From an uncultured Ardenticatenia bacterium (GTDB lineage Bacteria; Chloroflexota; Anaerolineae; Promineifilales; Promineifilaceae), in NCBI GenBank assembly GCA_937858165.1, contig CALLZA010000101.1:1-5581 (forward strand): 5,581 nt of DNA, in the 5' to 3' direction. Positions 1-5,581 of the stretch are shown here, piece by piece. The notes beneath the pieces were generated by a model. It was not told where the DNA came from, did not search any database, and saw nothing but the letters and a program-made list of their open reading frames with translations. The translations under genes were made by a program, and so were the position numbers. Numbering within the stretch: the stretch's first letter is position 1; the number at the start of each line of letters is the position of its first letter.

Positions 1-372
1 GCGATAGGCCGGCACGGCGGCCAGGTTATAGAAGCGGTCGCCGAAGTGGCGCGAAACGCGCACCAGCTCGCGCTCACCGCACGCCGGGCAACCGCTGCTG
101 AACCACAGCGCCTTGTTGCCGACCAAGGTCTGCCGCCGCCACAGGACGTAGACGGCCAGCAGCAGCAACACGCCCGCGCCGACAATCAACGTACCGCCGC
201 TCGCCAGCCAACTGACCAGACCTGTGTTGCCCGTCAGCCGTGCCAGACGGCGCAGAAATACCTGATCGAGCAGCGGCAAAACGACGATGGCCACGGCTGC
301 CAGCGGCAAGAGGACAAAGATCAGTTTGTCGATGGCGCGGAATCCACGCCATGGGGTTGGCTCGGTTGTCAT
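1..372 (-). CDS. Two-helix membrane protein with zinc-ribbon knuckle, 3' end cut off by the window edge
   Basis: The frame opens at an ATG at 372 and stays open for 124 codons to the left edge, so the C-terminus lies outside. The protein begins MTTEPTPWRGFRAIDK, followed by two hydrophobic segments at about residues 17-35 and 55-78. A basic WRR stop-transfer follows, then C95-P-A-C98-G-E-R-E-L and an RVSRHFGDRF stretch. CPxCG followed by an Arg/His-rich segment before a second CxxC is a common zinc-ribbon layout in small bacterial membrane proteins. The second cysteine pair would lie just past the edge and cannot be seen. Translation initiation is weak: GGAG at 388-385 lies 12 bases before the ATG, but only 9 before an in-frame TTG at 375, so the TTG is a possible alternative start. 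The function is unknown. A membrane-anchored zinc ribbon with its metal site in the cytoplasm is an inference. The gene lies 121 bases downstream of the lipoprotein gene, beyond a strong hairpin, so it is probably transcribed separately. Confidence 0.75.
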   Translation of the reverse strand, partial: MTTEPTPWRGFRAIDKLIFVLLPLAAVAIVVLPLLDQVFLRRLARLTGNTGLVSWLASGGTLIVGAGVLLLLAVYVLWRRQTLVGNKALWFSSGCPACGERELVRVSRHFGDRFYNLAAVPAYR

Positions 373-410
373 CAAAACTTCTAACTCCGACGGAAAATTC
401 CCACCACGGC

Positions 411-440
411 CATCGTAGGCTGCATCGCTTACGATGTCGC
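411..440 (-). promoter_or_regulatory. Weak possible promoter with inverted repeat before the small membrane-protein gene
   Basis: On the minus strand GCGACA (440-435) and TACGAT (417-412) are separated by 17 bases; each matches the sigma-70 consensus at four of six positions. The -10 is almost the same as one arm of a 7-base inverted repeat, CATCGTA (411-417) and TACGATG (430-436). A start near 405 would give a leader of about 30 bases containing the GGAG at 388-385. The spacing is right but the hexamers are weak. Confidence 0.3.
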
Positions 441-444
441 TTAC
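425..444. repeat. 8-base direct repeat TCGCTTAC, two copies 12 bases apart
   Basis: TCGCTTAC occurs at 425-432 and again at 437-444, a 12-base period start to start, in the gap upstream of the small membrane-protein gene. The second copy touches the base of the downstream hairpin and overlaps the possible -35 at 435-440. It could be a pair of regulator half-sites, but a chance duplication cannot be excluded. Confidence 0.4.
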
Positions 445-487
445 AGAGCGCGGGGGCAAGGCGATGGAGCCTGCCCCCCGCGCTCTG
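444..487 (-). terminator. Long GC-rich hairpin directly after the lipoprotein gene
   Basis: Two 19-base arms (444-462 and 469-487) match at 17 of 19 positions around a 6-base loop. The only disagreement is two adjacent mismatches in the run of G/C, and the outer 13 pairs are unbroken. The hairpin begins 6 bases after the TAG stop (496-494). No T tract follows it on either strand, so it is not a textbook Rho-independent terminator. It may act as a U-less terminator or as a 3' end stabiliser for the yfhO-like/lipoprotein transcript. Confidence 0.6.
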
Positions 488-493
488 AGATCG

Positions 494-2314
494 CTACTCC
501 TGGAACTCCCAGCCGAAGTCGACCGCCTCGCGCACCTCGCCGCCGGCCAGGCGAATGCCCTGCCGGCCGGTGCCCGGCGCGGGCCACGTCCAGTTGCCGG
601 GGATGAGCAGGTCGACGTTCTCCGGGCTGAGGGCGTCGATGGAGACGCAGTAGATGTCGGCGTCAAGCCCCGTGAAGGTATAGAGGCCGTTGTCGTCGGT
701 GGTGGCCGTCGCCAGGCGGTCGGCCACGGCAATGATTCCCCCCGGCGGACACGCGCCCTGGCCCAGCACAACGGTGATGCCGGGCAGCGATACCTCGTTC
801 GTGTCGAATGTGCCGTTGCCGCGGAAGAAGCCGCTGCCTTCCTCCGTCTCCACGCAGCCGCGCGAAGCTGTGCCGTTGGTCACCACACAAAGGTCTTCCC
901 AGACCACGCCGCTGATGGACGCCGAGCCGGGCGCGGGCGGGCCGGCCGCCTCGGCCCCTTCCTCGACGACGATCTGCACCCAGAATGCGTCTTCGGCCTG
1001 GCCGTTGATGCCGAAGACGGCCCCCTCGGTGTCGGCCAACTGCCAGTTGCTGCGGTAGGTGCCCTCCGCCGTCGGGGCGGTCAGGGTGATGACCACGTCG
1101 GCCGACTGGCCGGGGGCCACAGTGTCCTCGATGGGCACGGTGCCGGTGATGCCCATCGGATCGCCGTTGACGAAGGCCACGGCGTAGCCGTCCCACGGGC
1201 AAGTGCCGTTGTTGCGCAGCCGCCAGCCCGCTTCGAACTCCGCGCCGGGCGGGAAGACGGTGTCGTCGGGCACGGTCAGGTCGAGCAGGAACTCAAAGCT
1301 GTTGGTGCAATCGCTCGCGGCGGCGGCCACGGGCAGGAAGCGGAAGTCGAAGCCGAAGTCGACATCGGCCAGGCCCGCGCCCTCAGCCAGCGTCACGGTG
1401 ATACTGTTGGTGGGCACGCCGTTGTTGACTGGGAAGGTGATGGTGCCCTCTTCGAGCGCGGCGACGTTGGCCGCGGTGGTCGTGTCCAGGAAGACGCAGT
1501 ACGTGTCGGCGCTAATCTCCTCGAAGCGGAACGCGCCCGACTCATCCGTCGTCGTCGTAACCTCGTCGCCGGGCGTGGCCGTGGTGCAGTCGCCGGCGAA
1601 GAGGCTGATCTGGACACCGGGGATGCCCGGTTCGCCCGTGTCGCGGACGCCGTTGGCCTGGAGCGTCGCCCCATCGGCGGCCGCAATGCACCCTTCGGCC
1701 GGGGTGACCGCCGGGTCGACCGTCGCCCCGGTCTGGGCGCAGAGGTCGTGCCAGACGAAGCCGCTGATGCCCGGCGGCTCGCCCGTGCCCGCGCCCGCGC
1801 CCGTCGTCGGCGTCTCTTCTGCCAGAACGTTATCCACGTCCAGCGTGAACGAGTCGCTGACGCCATTAACCGACACCTCATACGTTCCGGCGGGCAGCCC
1901 TTCCACGTCAAGCGGAATCGTTTCCTCAAAGGGCACGAGGGCCAGCGTACAGACGGCCGATGGCTGCCGCAGGGTAGTGATGGCTACGCGGAAGGTGGTG
2001 CCCGTCTGCTGGGTGATAACCTCGTCAATCTGGGTACAGCCGTCGGGCAGATTGCCCTGGGCGGTCACACTCACCTGGACCGGGAACGACTCCATGATGA
2101 GCACGTCGATGCTATCGACAACCGCCTGGCCGCGGGTCGGCTCGCTATCGGCCGGGGCCAATGTCGCTTCGGCCGGCGCGACGGTCGGCGTGGCCGTCGC
2201 TTCCTGGCCGCCGCTGCCGCAGGCCGCCAGCAACAGCAGCCCACAGCCTGCGACGAAGCCCAGCGCCGCGCGGCGCATGAGGGTTCGTCCGGCGTACAAT
2301 CTCTCTTGCTTCAT
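494..2314 (-). CDS. Modular exported lipoprotein: SdrD-B-like / NBR1-type Ig / SdrD-B-like
   Basis: A 606-residue secreted, lipid-anchored protein. Residues 1-31 are a lipoprotein signal peptide (R14-R15, hydrophobic 16-29) ending in the lipobox L29-A-A-C32. A Thr/Pro/Ala-rich tether follows to about 65. Residues 66-162 form a beta-rich domain with C93 and C122 that I cannot assign. Residues 183-325 and 467-604 are two related SdrD-B/Cna-B-like modules, each with ISGxVWxDLC, a G-N-G/A-N-G ... PGIxxxL strand pair, TTTDxxGxxxF and a closing VDFG. Each has four cysteines in matching places (192, 209, 243, 273 and 476, 487, 522, 556). Between them, 336-450 matches the NBR1-type Ig-like domain: pGxxFxxxWRLRNNGTCPW, then PGQSADVVITLTAPTAEGTYRSNWQL, and FG near the end. 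No catalytic motif is visible, so a surface binding, adhesion or scaffold role is inferred. The start is set by the signal peptide and by GGAGGA 6 bases upstream. The gene follows the yfhO-like gene by 36 bases, probably in one operon. Confidence 0.93.
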   Translation of the reverse strand: MKQERLYAGRTLMRRAALGFVAGCGLLLLAACGSGGQEATATPTVAPAEATLAPADSEPTRGQAVVDSIDVLIMESFPVQVSVTAQGNLPDGCTQIDEVITQQTGTTFRVAITTLRQPSAVCTLALVPFEETIPLDVEGLPAGTYEVSVNGVSDSFTLDVDNVLAEETPTTGAGAGTGEPPGISGFVWHDLCAQTGATVDPAVTPAEGCIAAADGATLQANGVRDTGEPGIPGVQISLFAGDCTTATPGDEVTTTTDESGAFRFEEISADTYCVFLDTTTAANVAALEEGTITFPVNNGVPTNSITVTLAEGAGLADVDFGFDFRFLPVAAAASDCTNSFEFLLDLTVPDDTVFPPGAEFEAGWRLRNNGTCPWDGYAVAFVNGDPMGITGTVPIEDTVAPGQSADVVITLTAPTAEGTYRSNWQLADTEGAVFGINGQAEDAFWVQIVVEEGAEAAGPPAPGSASISGVVWEDLCVVTNGTASRGCVETEEGSGFFRGNGTFDTNEVSLPGITVVLGQGACPPGGIIAVADRLATATTDDNGLYTFTGLDADIYCVSIDALSPENVDLLIPGNWTWPAPGTGRQGIRLAGGEVREAVDFGWEFQE

Positions 2315-2320
2315 GTTCTC

Positions 2321-2326
2321 TCCTCC
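2321..2326 (-). promoter_or_regulatory. Strong Shine-Dalgarno of the lipoprotein gene
   Basis: GGAGGA on the minus strand, 6 bases before the ATG at 2314. It fixes the lipoprotein start and argues against the internal Met13 as start. It sits inside the 36-base gap after the yfhO-like stop codon, so the second cistron can be loaded independently on a shared transcript. Confidence 0.85.
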
Positions 2327-2350
2327 GATGAATCGAGCGCGGTCGACCGG

Positions 2351-4741
2351 CTAACGCAGGCCGACACGCCCCTTGCTCCTGACGATGATGATAGCCAGGA
2401 TAAACAGAAAAATAAGCGCCGCGGCCGTGGTCGCCACGCCGGCAACCCAGCCCGACGGGACGAAGCGCATGGCGATTTCGTGGCGACCCTGGTCGACGTA
2501 GATGCCGCGGAAGGCGTAGTTGGCGACGGTGATTGTCGTCGGCCGGCCGTCGACCGTTGCCTGCCAGTCGGGATGGTAGGTGTCGCTCAGGAAGAAGTAG
2601 GCCGGTCGGTCGGTCGTGACGGTGAAGGCGACCTCGTTCGGCTCGTAGCGGATGACCTCGAGCGTCGCCTGGCCCGGCTCCTGCCTCAGGGCGCGACCAC
2701 TCTCCAGCACCACGACGCGCGCCGGGTCGAATGTGGCGTTGTGGGTGGCGGCGAAGGCGGCGTCGTGGTCGGCCACGACCTTGCTGTTGAACAGCACCAT
2801 CGCTCGCGGCAGGGCCAGGGTGTTGAGGTAGATGGTCACGTTCGGATCGGCGTCGAAGACGGGGATGAGGAACGTTGTGTCGCCGGGCGGCTCCTTCTTG
2901 CCGCCGATGACGTACTTGATGCCCAGGACGTTATACTGCGGCGAGCCGCGAAAGCCGACCGCGCCCATGTAGACGTTGTAGTTGGCCAGTTCCAGCGGGT
3001 TATAGACACCGCGCGCGGCGTAGAGGCGCTCGATCATCGGCATGTTGGGCTGCCACGCGCCGGTGGCGATGTCGAGACGGTGCAGGCCGGGATCGGCGTG
3101 CAGGAAGGCCAGCCCGGGCGTGCCGGCGGCGAAACCGGGCGTGGGGTCGTTCCACTCGATCTCGACGGTGTGGCCCAGGCCGTAGAGGTCAGCGAAGAGC
3201 AGGGCCAGAGCCAGCACCGCCACGGCCCCGGCCGGCAGCCGCCGGCTCAACCCGCTCGCCAGCAGCAGCCAGCCGGCGACGGCCAGCCCGCCGAAGACCA
3301 GCATCGCGCGGGTCATCTGGGCCACGTGCTCTGGCTGGGATGGGGCCAGCCGCGCCCGCGCCAAGAGCAGCGCGGCGGCCACGGCCAGGGCCGCGACGGC
3401 CGTGCCGCCGAGCAGGGCGCGCGCCCGCCCCGCCGACCAGGCGGCAGGGTGCCCCAGCGCCTCCAGCCCCAGCGCCGCCAGTACCGCCAGGCAAAAGCCG
3501 GACAGCAGCACGAAGCGCGCCGGAACCTGGAACGGGATGACCGGCAGCAGGCGGGCCAGCGCCGGGTAAAGCGGCGTAGCCGGGCCGACGGCCAGCAGCA
3601 GAAAGAGCAGCCCGGCCAGGACGAAAAAGAGCGTCTGGCGACGGGGGCGCAGCACGACGGCCGCCGCGGCCAGGAACCACGTCAGCACGCCCACGTAGCC
3701 GACCTCGACGCGCAGCCAATCCCCCCAGAAGGCCGCGCCCCGACCATAGAAATCGGGCGCAAAGAGGCCCAGCAGCGCCCGCGGCGGCAGGGCATAGTTG
3801 GTGCTACGGGCGTAGTCGAACTCGGCGCGCAGCGTCTGACTGAGCGTTCCCGCGGCCGGGAACAGGCTGACCGCGGCCAGGGCCACAGCCACCGCGCCCA
3901 GCAGGGCCAGCAGCGGCAGTGCCCAACCCTTGCGCGCGGCCACGGTCTGATAGAGCGCGTAGCTGCCCAGGAAGACGGCCGAGAGGAAGGTCATCTGCCC
4001 ATGCCCTGCCAGCGTCGCCATGCCCAGCGCCGCCCCACCGAACGCCGCCCAGCCCACTCGTCCCAGCGGCCGCGGGGCGAAGATGGCCCGATGAACTCCC
4101 AGAAAGGCCAGGGGCAGCCAGGCGGCGACGGCGATCAGGTTCAGGTTGCCGATGTGGGTGATGAAGACGTCGGACAGCATGAACGCCAGCGCGCCGAGCA
4201 GCGCCGCCGGTCGGCCGAGCGGAATCTCCGGGCGCAGCAGACGCAGACAGGTGTACATGGCCACCCCGGCCAAGAAGAAGTGCCAGACGACCAGCGCCTC
4301 GATGCCGCCGTAACCGAAGCCGGGCCGGAGTAGGAAGAGCAGCAGGTTGAATGGGTAGAAGAGACCCGACTGGTTATCAGCCAGGAAGGGCGCGCCGGCG
4401 TACTGATGCGGGTTCCAGAAGGGGATGACGCCGTCGTGAAGGCTGTCGGCGGCGAAGCGGTACATCGGGAAGAGGAACGACACCGAGTCGCCCCCGCCGC
4501 GCGGCAGCCACGCCCGGCCGCTGACCACCGGCCAGAAGAAGACGACCGCAACCAGGGCCAGCAGAGCGACGCAGGCCGCCTCGCGGGCGACCGCGCGCCA
4601 CGAAACGTCGCGCAGCCGGTTGCCAAGGTGCGCGTCCGTCGCAGGGGTCGCGGCGGGGCCGGGTGGGCGAGAGGTGGATTGTCGCGGGCTGTGCCGCCGC
4701 TCGGCGTCGGACGACGGCGCACTATCGGAGGTTTGCTCCAT
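2351..4741 (-). CDS. YfhO-family polytopic membrane protein (putative GT-C glycosyltransferase)
   Basis: A 796-residue integral membrane protein of the YfhO family, whose Gram-positive members are implicated in glycosylating cell-wall polymers outside the membrane using lipid-linked sugars. The donor and acceptor here are unknown. A Pro/Ser-rich cytoplasmic tail of about 50 residues leads into TM1 (about 53-74). The first outer loop holds G84-D85, where GT-C enzymes usually keep a catalytic acid, then the family signature PFWNPHQYAGAPFLADNQSG (107-126) followed by LFYP. About ten further hydrophobic segments run to about 520, including QVPARFVLL (405-413). The outer C-terminal part has LGIKYVI (606-612), LPRAMVL (644-650) and the typical HPDWQATVDGR ... 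RGIYVDQGRHEIAMRF beta region (723-760), and ends in a last TM (about 766-787) with a basic tail. I chose the ATG at 4741; an in-frame TTG at 4789 would place the start upstream of a good promoter. It is the first gene of a probable two-gene operon with the lipoprotein gene. Confidence 0.92.
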   Translation of the reverse strand: MEQTSDSAPSSDAERRHSPRQSTSRPPGPAATPATDAHLGNRLRDVSWRAVAREAACVALLALVAVVFFWPVVSGRAWLPRGGGDSVSFLFPMYRFAADSLHDGVIPFWNPHQYAGAPFLADNQSGLFYPFNLLLFLLRPGFGYGGIEALVVWHFFLAGVAMYTCLRLLRPEIPLGRPAALLGALAFMLSDVFITHIGNLNLIAVAAWLPLAFLGVHRAIFAPRPLGRVGWAAFGGAALGMATLAGHGQMTFLSAVFLGSYALYQTVAARKGWALPLLALLGAVAVALAAVSLFPAAGTLSQTLRAEFDYARSTNYALPPRALLGLFAPDFYGRGAAFWGDWLRVEVGYVGVLTWFLAAAAVVLRPRRQTLFFVLAGLLFLLLAVGPATPLYPALARLLPVIPFQVPARFVLLSGFCLAVLAALGLEALGHPAAWSAGRARALLGGTAVAALAVAAALLLARARLAPSQPEHVAQMTRAMLVFGGLAVAGWLLLASGLSRRLPAGAVAVLALALLFADLYGLGHTVEIEWNDPTPGFAAGTPGLAFLHADPGLHRLDIATGAWQPNMPMIERLYAARGVYNPLELANYNVYMGAVGFRGSPQYNVLGIKYVIGGKKEPPGDTTFLIPVFDADPNVTIYLNTLALPRAMVLFNSKVVADHDAAFAATHNATFDPARVVVLESGRALRQEPGQATLEVIRYEPNEVAFTVTTDRPAYFFLSDTYHPDWQATVDGRPTTITVANYAFRGIYVDQGRHEIAMRFVPSGWVAGVATTAAALIFLFILAIIIVRSKGRVGLR

Positions 4742-4755
4742 AATGTCAGTCGCCC

Positions 4756-4783
4756 ATTGTAGCACAGCCCGCCGCGCCGCCAA
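4756..4783 (-). promoter_or_regulatory. Sigma-70-type promoter with extended -10 for the yfhO-like gene
   Basis: On the minus strand, TTGGCG (4783-4778, four of six matches to TTGACA) is followed after 16 bases by TACAAT (4761-4756, five of six matches to TATAAT). An extended-10 TG lies at 4764-4763, giving TGCTACAAT. Transcription would begin near 4750-4748, only about 7-9 bases before the ATG at 4741. No Shine-Dalgarno fits in that leader. The site is in the short gap after the phosphatase and is among the few A/T-bearing hexamers in a very GC-rich region. Confidence 0.6.
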
Positions 4784-4799
4784 CGCCAAGAAGAAGGGG

Positions 4800-4855
4800 C
4801 CAGGTTCCAGGGGGCAGGGAAGCGCGCTCTACCCTGCTCCTGGAGCCTGGAACCT
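4800..4855 (-). terminator. Long inverted repeat at the phosphatase stop codon; likely terminator or REP-like element
   Basis: AGGTTCCAGG (4802-4811) is perfectly complementary to CCTGGAACCT (4846-4855), and the inner GGGGCAGGG (4811-4819) pairs with CCCTGCTCC (4832-4840) with one mismatch. This leaves a loop at about 4820-4831 and a short bulge at 4841-4845. An alternative pairing joins 4800-4819 with 4832-4850. The arm overlaps the TAG stop codon (4856-4854) of the phosphatase gene. On the minus strand it is followed by a pyrimidine run (CCCCTTCTTCTT, 4799-4788) instead of a clean T tract, so it would be an imperfect intrinsic terminator. The stepped GGTTCCAGG/CCTGGAACC composition also resembles a dispersed palindromic repeat, which cannot be tested here. 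Confidence 0.55.
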
Positions 4856-5581
4856 ACCGGATCAGTTCCATGACCGACTCGAACAGCGCCCCGTTGGTGG
4901 CCAGGGCTTCGCCGCCGAAGATGGTCGGCGTGCCGCGCCAGTCGGTGAACGTGCCGCCGGCCTCTTCCAGGATGACTTGCAGCGGGCCACAGTCCCAGAC
5001 AGCCATGACTGGGTCGAGCATGATCTCCGCCCGGCCGGTGGCGACGAGGGCGTAGCCGTAGGCATCGCCCCAGGTGCGCTGGAAGTAGGTGGCGTCGATG
5101 AGCCGCTGGAAGGCATCTTGCCGGTTGAAGCGGGCGAAGGTGTCCAGGTCGCTGGCCAGCAGCACGGCGTCGGCCAGGCGCGAGACGGCCGAGACGCGCG
5201 CCGGGCGGCCGTTCCAGAAGCAGCCGCCACCGCGCCGGGCATAGACCATCTCGTTCAGCGCCGGAAAGTTCATCACCCCCAGCAGGGGCTGTTCGTCCTT
5301 CACCAGCGCCAGCAGCACGGCGTAGAACGGCACGCCACTGATAAACGACTTCGTGCCGTCGATGGGGTCGATGATCCAGGTGTAGCCGCTGTCGCTGCGG
5401 CCGGGCTGGTGGCCGTACTCCTCGCCGATGAGGGCGTGGTCGGGCCAGGCGGCGGGGGTGGGATTGCGCAGCTTTTGCTCCGCCGGGGGGGCGGCGCGGG
5501 GGACGGGGGAGATGTCGGCCTTTGGCGCTGGGCGCGCCCCGGGCCGGGGGGGGGGCGGGGGGGAGCGCACGGGGCTGCGTG
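4854..5581 (-). CDS. hisN: HisN-type histidinol-phosphatase / inositol monophosphatase family, 5' end partial and degraded
   Basis: A Mg2+-dependent phosphatase of the inositol monophosphatase superfamily; it probably removes phosphate from histidinol phosphate in histidine synthesis. Metal-site motifs are intact: GEE (about 5426-5418), the core WIIDPIDGTKSFISGVPFY (about 5378-5322), and WDCGP (about 4997-4983) followed by EEAGGTFTDWRG. The stretch RTWGDAYGYALVATGRAEIMLDP is typical of the HisN-type branch, so I favour histidinol-phosphatase over inositol phosphatase, at about 65%. The usual N-terminal signature KADxSPVTxADRxAE is only partly readable: KADISPV is there, then T, AD and R are replaced by proline or alanine. 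Upstream the translation is proline-rich and unlike the family. The frame remains open to the right edge. A GTG at 5570 could be called as the start, but it lies in suspect sequence and leaves the protein shorter than usual, so I treat the 5' end as missing. It is a separate transcription unit from the yfhO-like gene. Confidence 0.88.
   Translation of the reverse strand, partial: RSPVRSPPPPPRPGARPAPKADISPVPRAAPPAEQKLRNPTPAAWPDHALIGEEYGHQPGRSDSGYTWIIDPIDGTKSFISGVPFYAVLLALVKDEQPLLGVMNFPALNEMVYARRGGGCFWNGRPARVSAVSRLADAVLLASDLDTFARFNRQDAFQRLIDATYFQRTWGDAYGYALVATGRAEIMLDPVMAVWDCGPLQVILEEAGGTFTDWRGTPTIFGGEALATNGALFESVMELIR

Noticed and set aside
74..352. A 92-codon minus-strand open frame inside the left-hand gene
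   Set aside because: It overlaps, in another frame, the 372-to-edge gene, which has two membrane helices and a CPxC motif. The 92-residue translation is Arg/Gly/Ala-rich with no recognisable feature.
1782..1812. Short GC-rich tandem-like stretch (GCCCGC repeats)
   Set aside because: It encodes the TTGAGAGTGEP linker of the lipoprotein; a codon-level repeat in a flexible linker, not a separate DNA element.
1203..2354. A 383-codon open frame on the plus strand with Ser/Thr/Val-rich translation
   Set aside because: It lies wholly opposite the lipoprotein gene, and its composition mirrors the codon bias of that gene. No motif or start signal supports it.
434..4333. A 1299-codon open frame on the plus strand running antisense through the lipoprotein and yfhO-like genes
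   Set aside because: It is a product of high GC content, which makes stop codons rare opposite GC-rich coding sequence. Its translation is Arg/Gly/Gln-rich low complexity with no domain or hydrophobic pattern, while the minus-strand proteins show clear families, signal peptide and membrane segments.
4742..4789. N-terminal extension of the yfhO-like protein from a TTG at 4789
   Set aside because: It would place the start codon upstream of the -35 box, and the extra 16 residues are encoded by the promoter itself. The ATG at 4741 fits better.
5523..5570. Proline-rich N-terminal tail of the phosphatase as a genuine new domain
   Set aside because: The stretch coincides with G homopolymers and with one-directional errors in the adjacent conserved motif, so it is more likely an assembly or read artefact.

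Overview
The window is a GC-rich bacterial segment, roughly two thirds G+C by eye. It carries four protein genes, all on the minus strand. The protein types point to the phylum Chloroflexota (Anaerolineae- or Caldilineae-like): a lipoprotein joining SdrD-B-like modules to an NBR1-type Ig domain with an NGTCPW core, a large YfhO-type membrane protein, and a two-helix protein with a CPxC zinc-ribbon knuckle. This placement is inferred from protein style, not from a marker gene. No RNA genes, mobile elements or CRISPR arrays are visible.

In transcription order (right to left): (1) 5581-4854, the 3' part of an inositol-monophosphatase-family gene, probably a HisN-type histidinol-phosphatase. Its 5' end lies in G-homopolymer-rich, apparently corrupted sequence at the window edge. 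(2) 4855-4742, a gap holding a long inverted repeat directly at the phosphatase stop codon (likely terminator or REP-like element), then a good sigma-70-type promoter with an extended -10. (3) 4741-2351, a 796-residue YfhO-family polytopic membrane protein, a presumed GT-C-fold glycosyltransferase. (4) 2314-494, after a 36-base gap and a strong Shine-Dalgarno, a 606-residue exported lipoprotein built of five regions. (5) 493-373, a gap with a 19-base-arm hairpin just after the lipoprotein stop, an 8-base direct repeat, a 7-base inverted repeat and a weak possible promoter. (6) 372 to the left edge, the start of a small membrane protein cut off in mid zinc ribbon.

The YfhO-like gene and the lipoprotein gene probably form a two-gene operon: same strand, short gap, promoter in front of the first, hairpin behind the second. 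Both products act at the cell envelope. A YfhO-type enzyme would move sugars from a lipid carrier to an outside acceptor, and the lipoprotein is a modular surface-displayed beta-sandwich protein. That one modifies the other is only a hypothesis. The phosphatase appears to be a separate transcription unit, bounded by its own hairpin.

No clearly new biological system is present. The points most worth a second look are the repeated four-cysteine modules and the unassigned N-terminal domain of the lipoprotein, the nearly leaderless promoter of the yfhO-like gene, and the G-biased decay of the phosphatase reading frame at the right edge.
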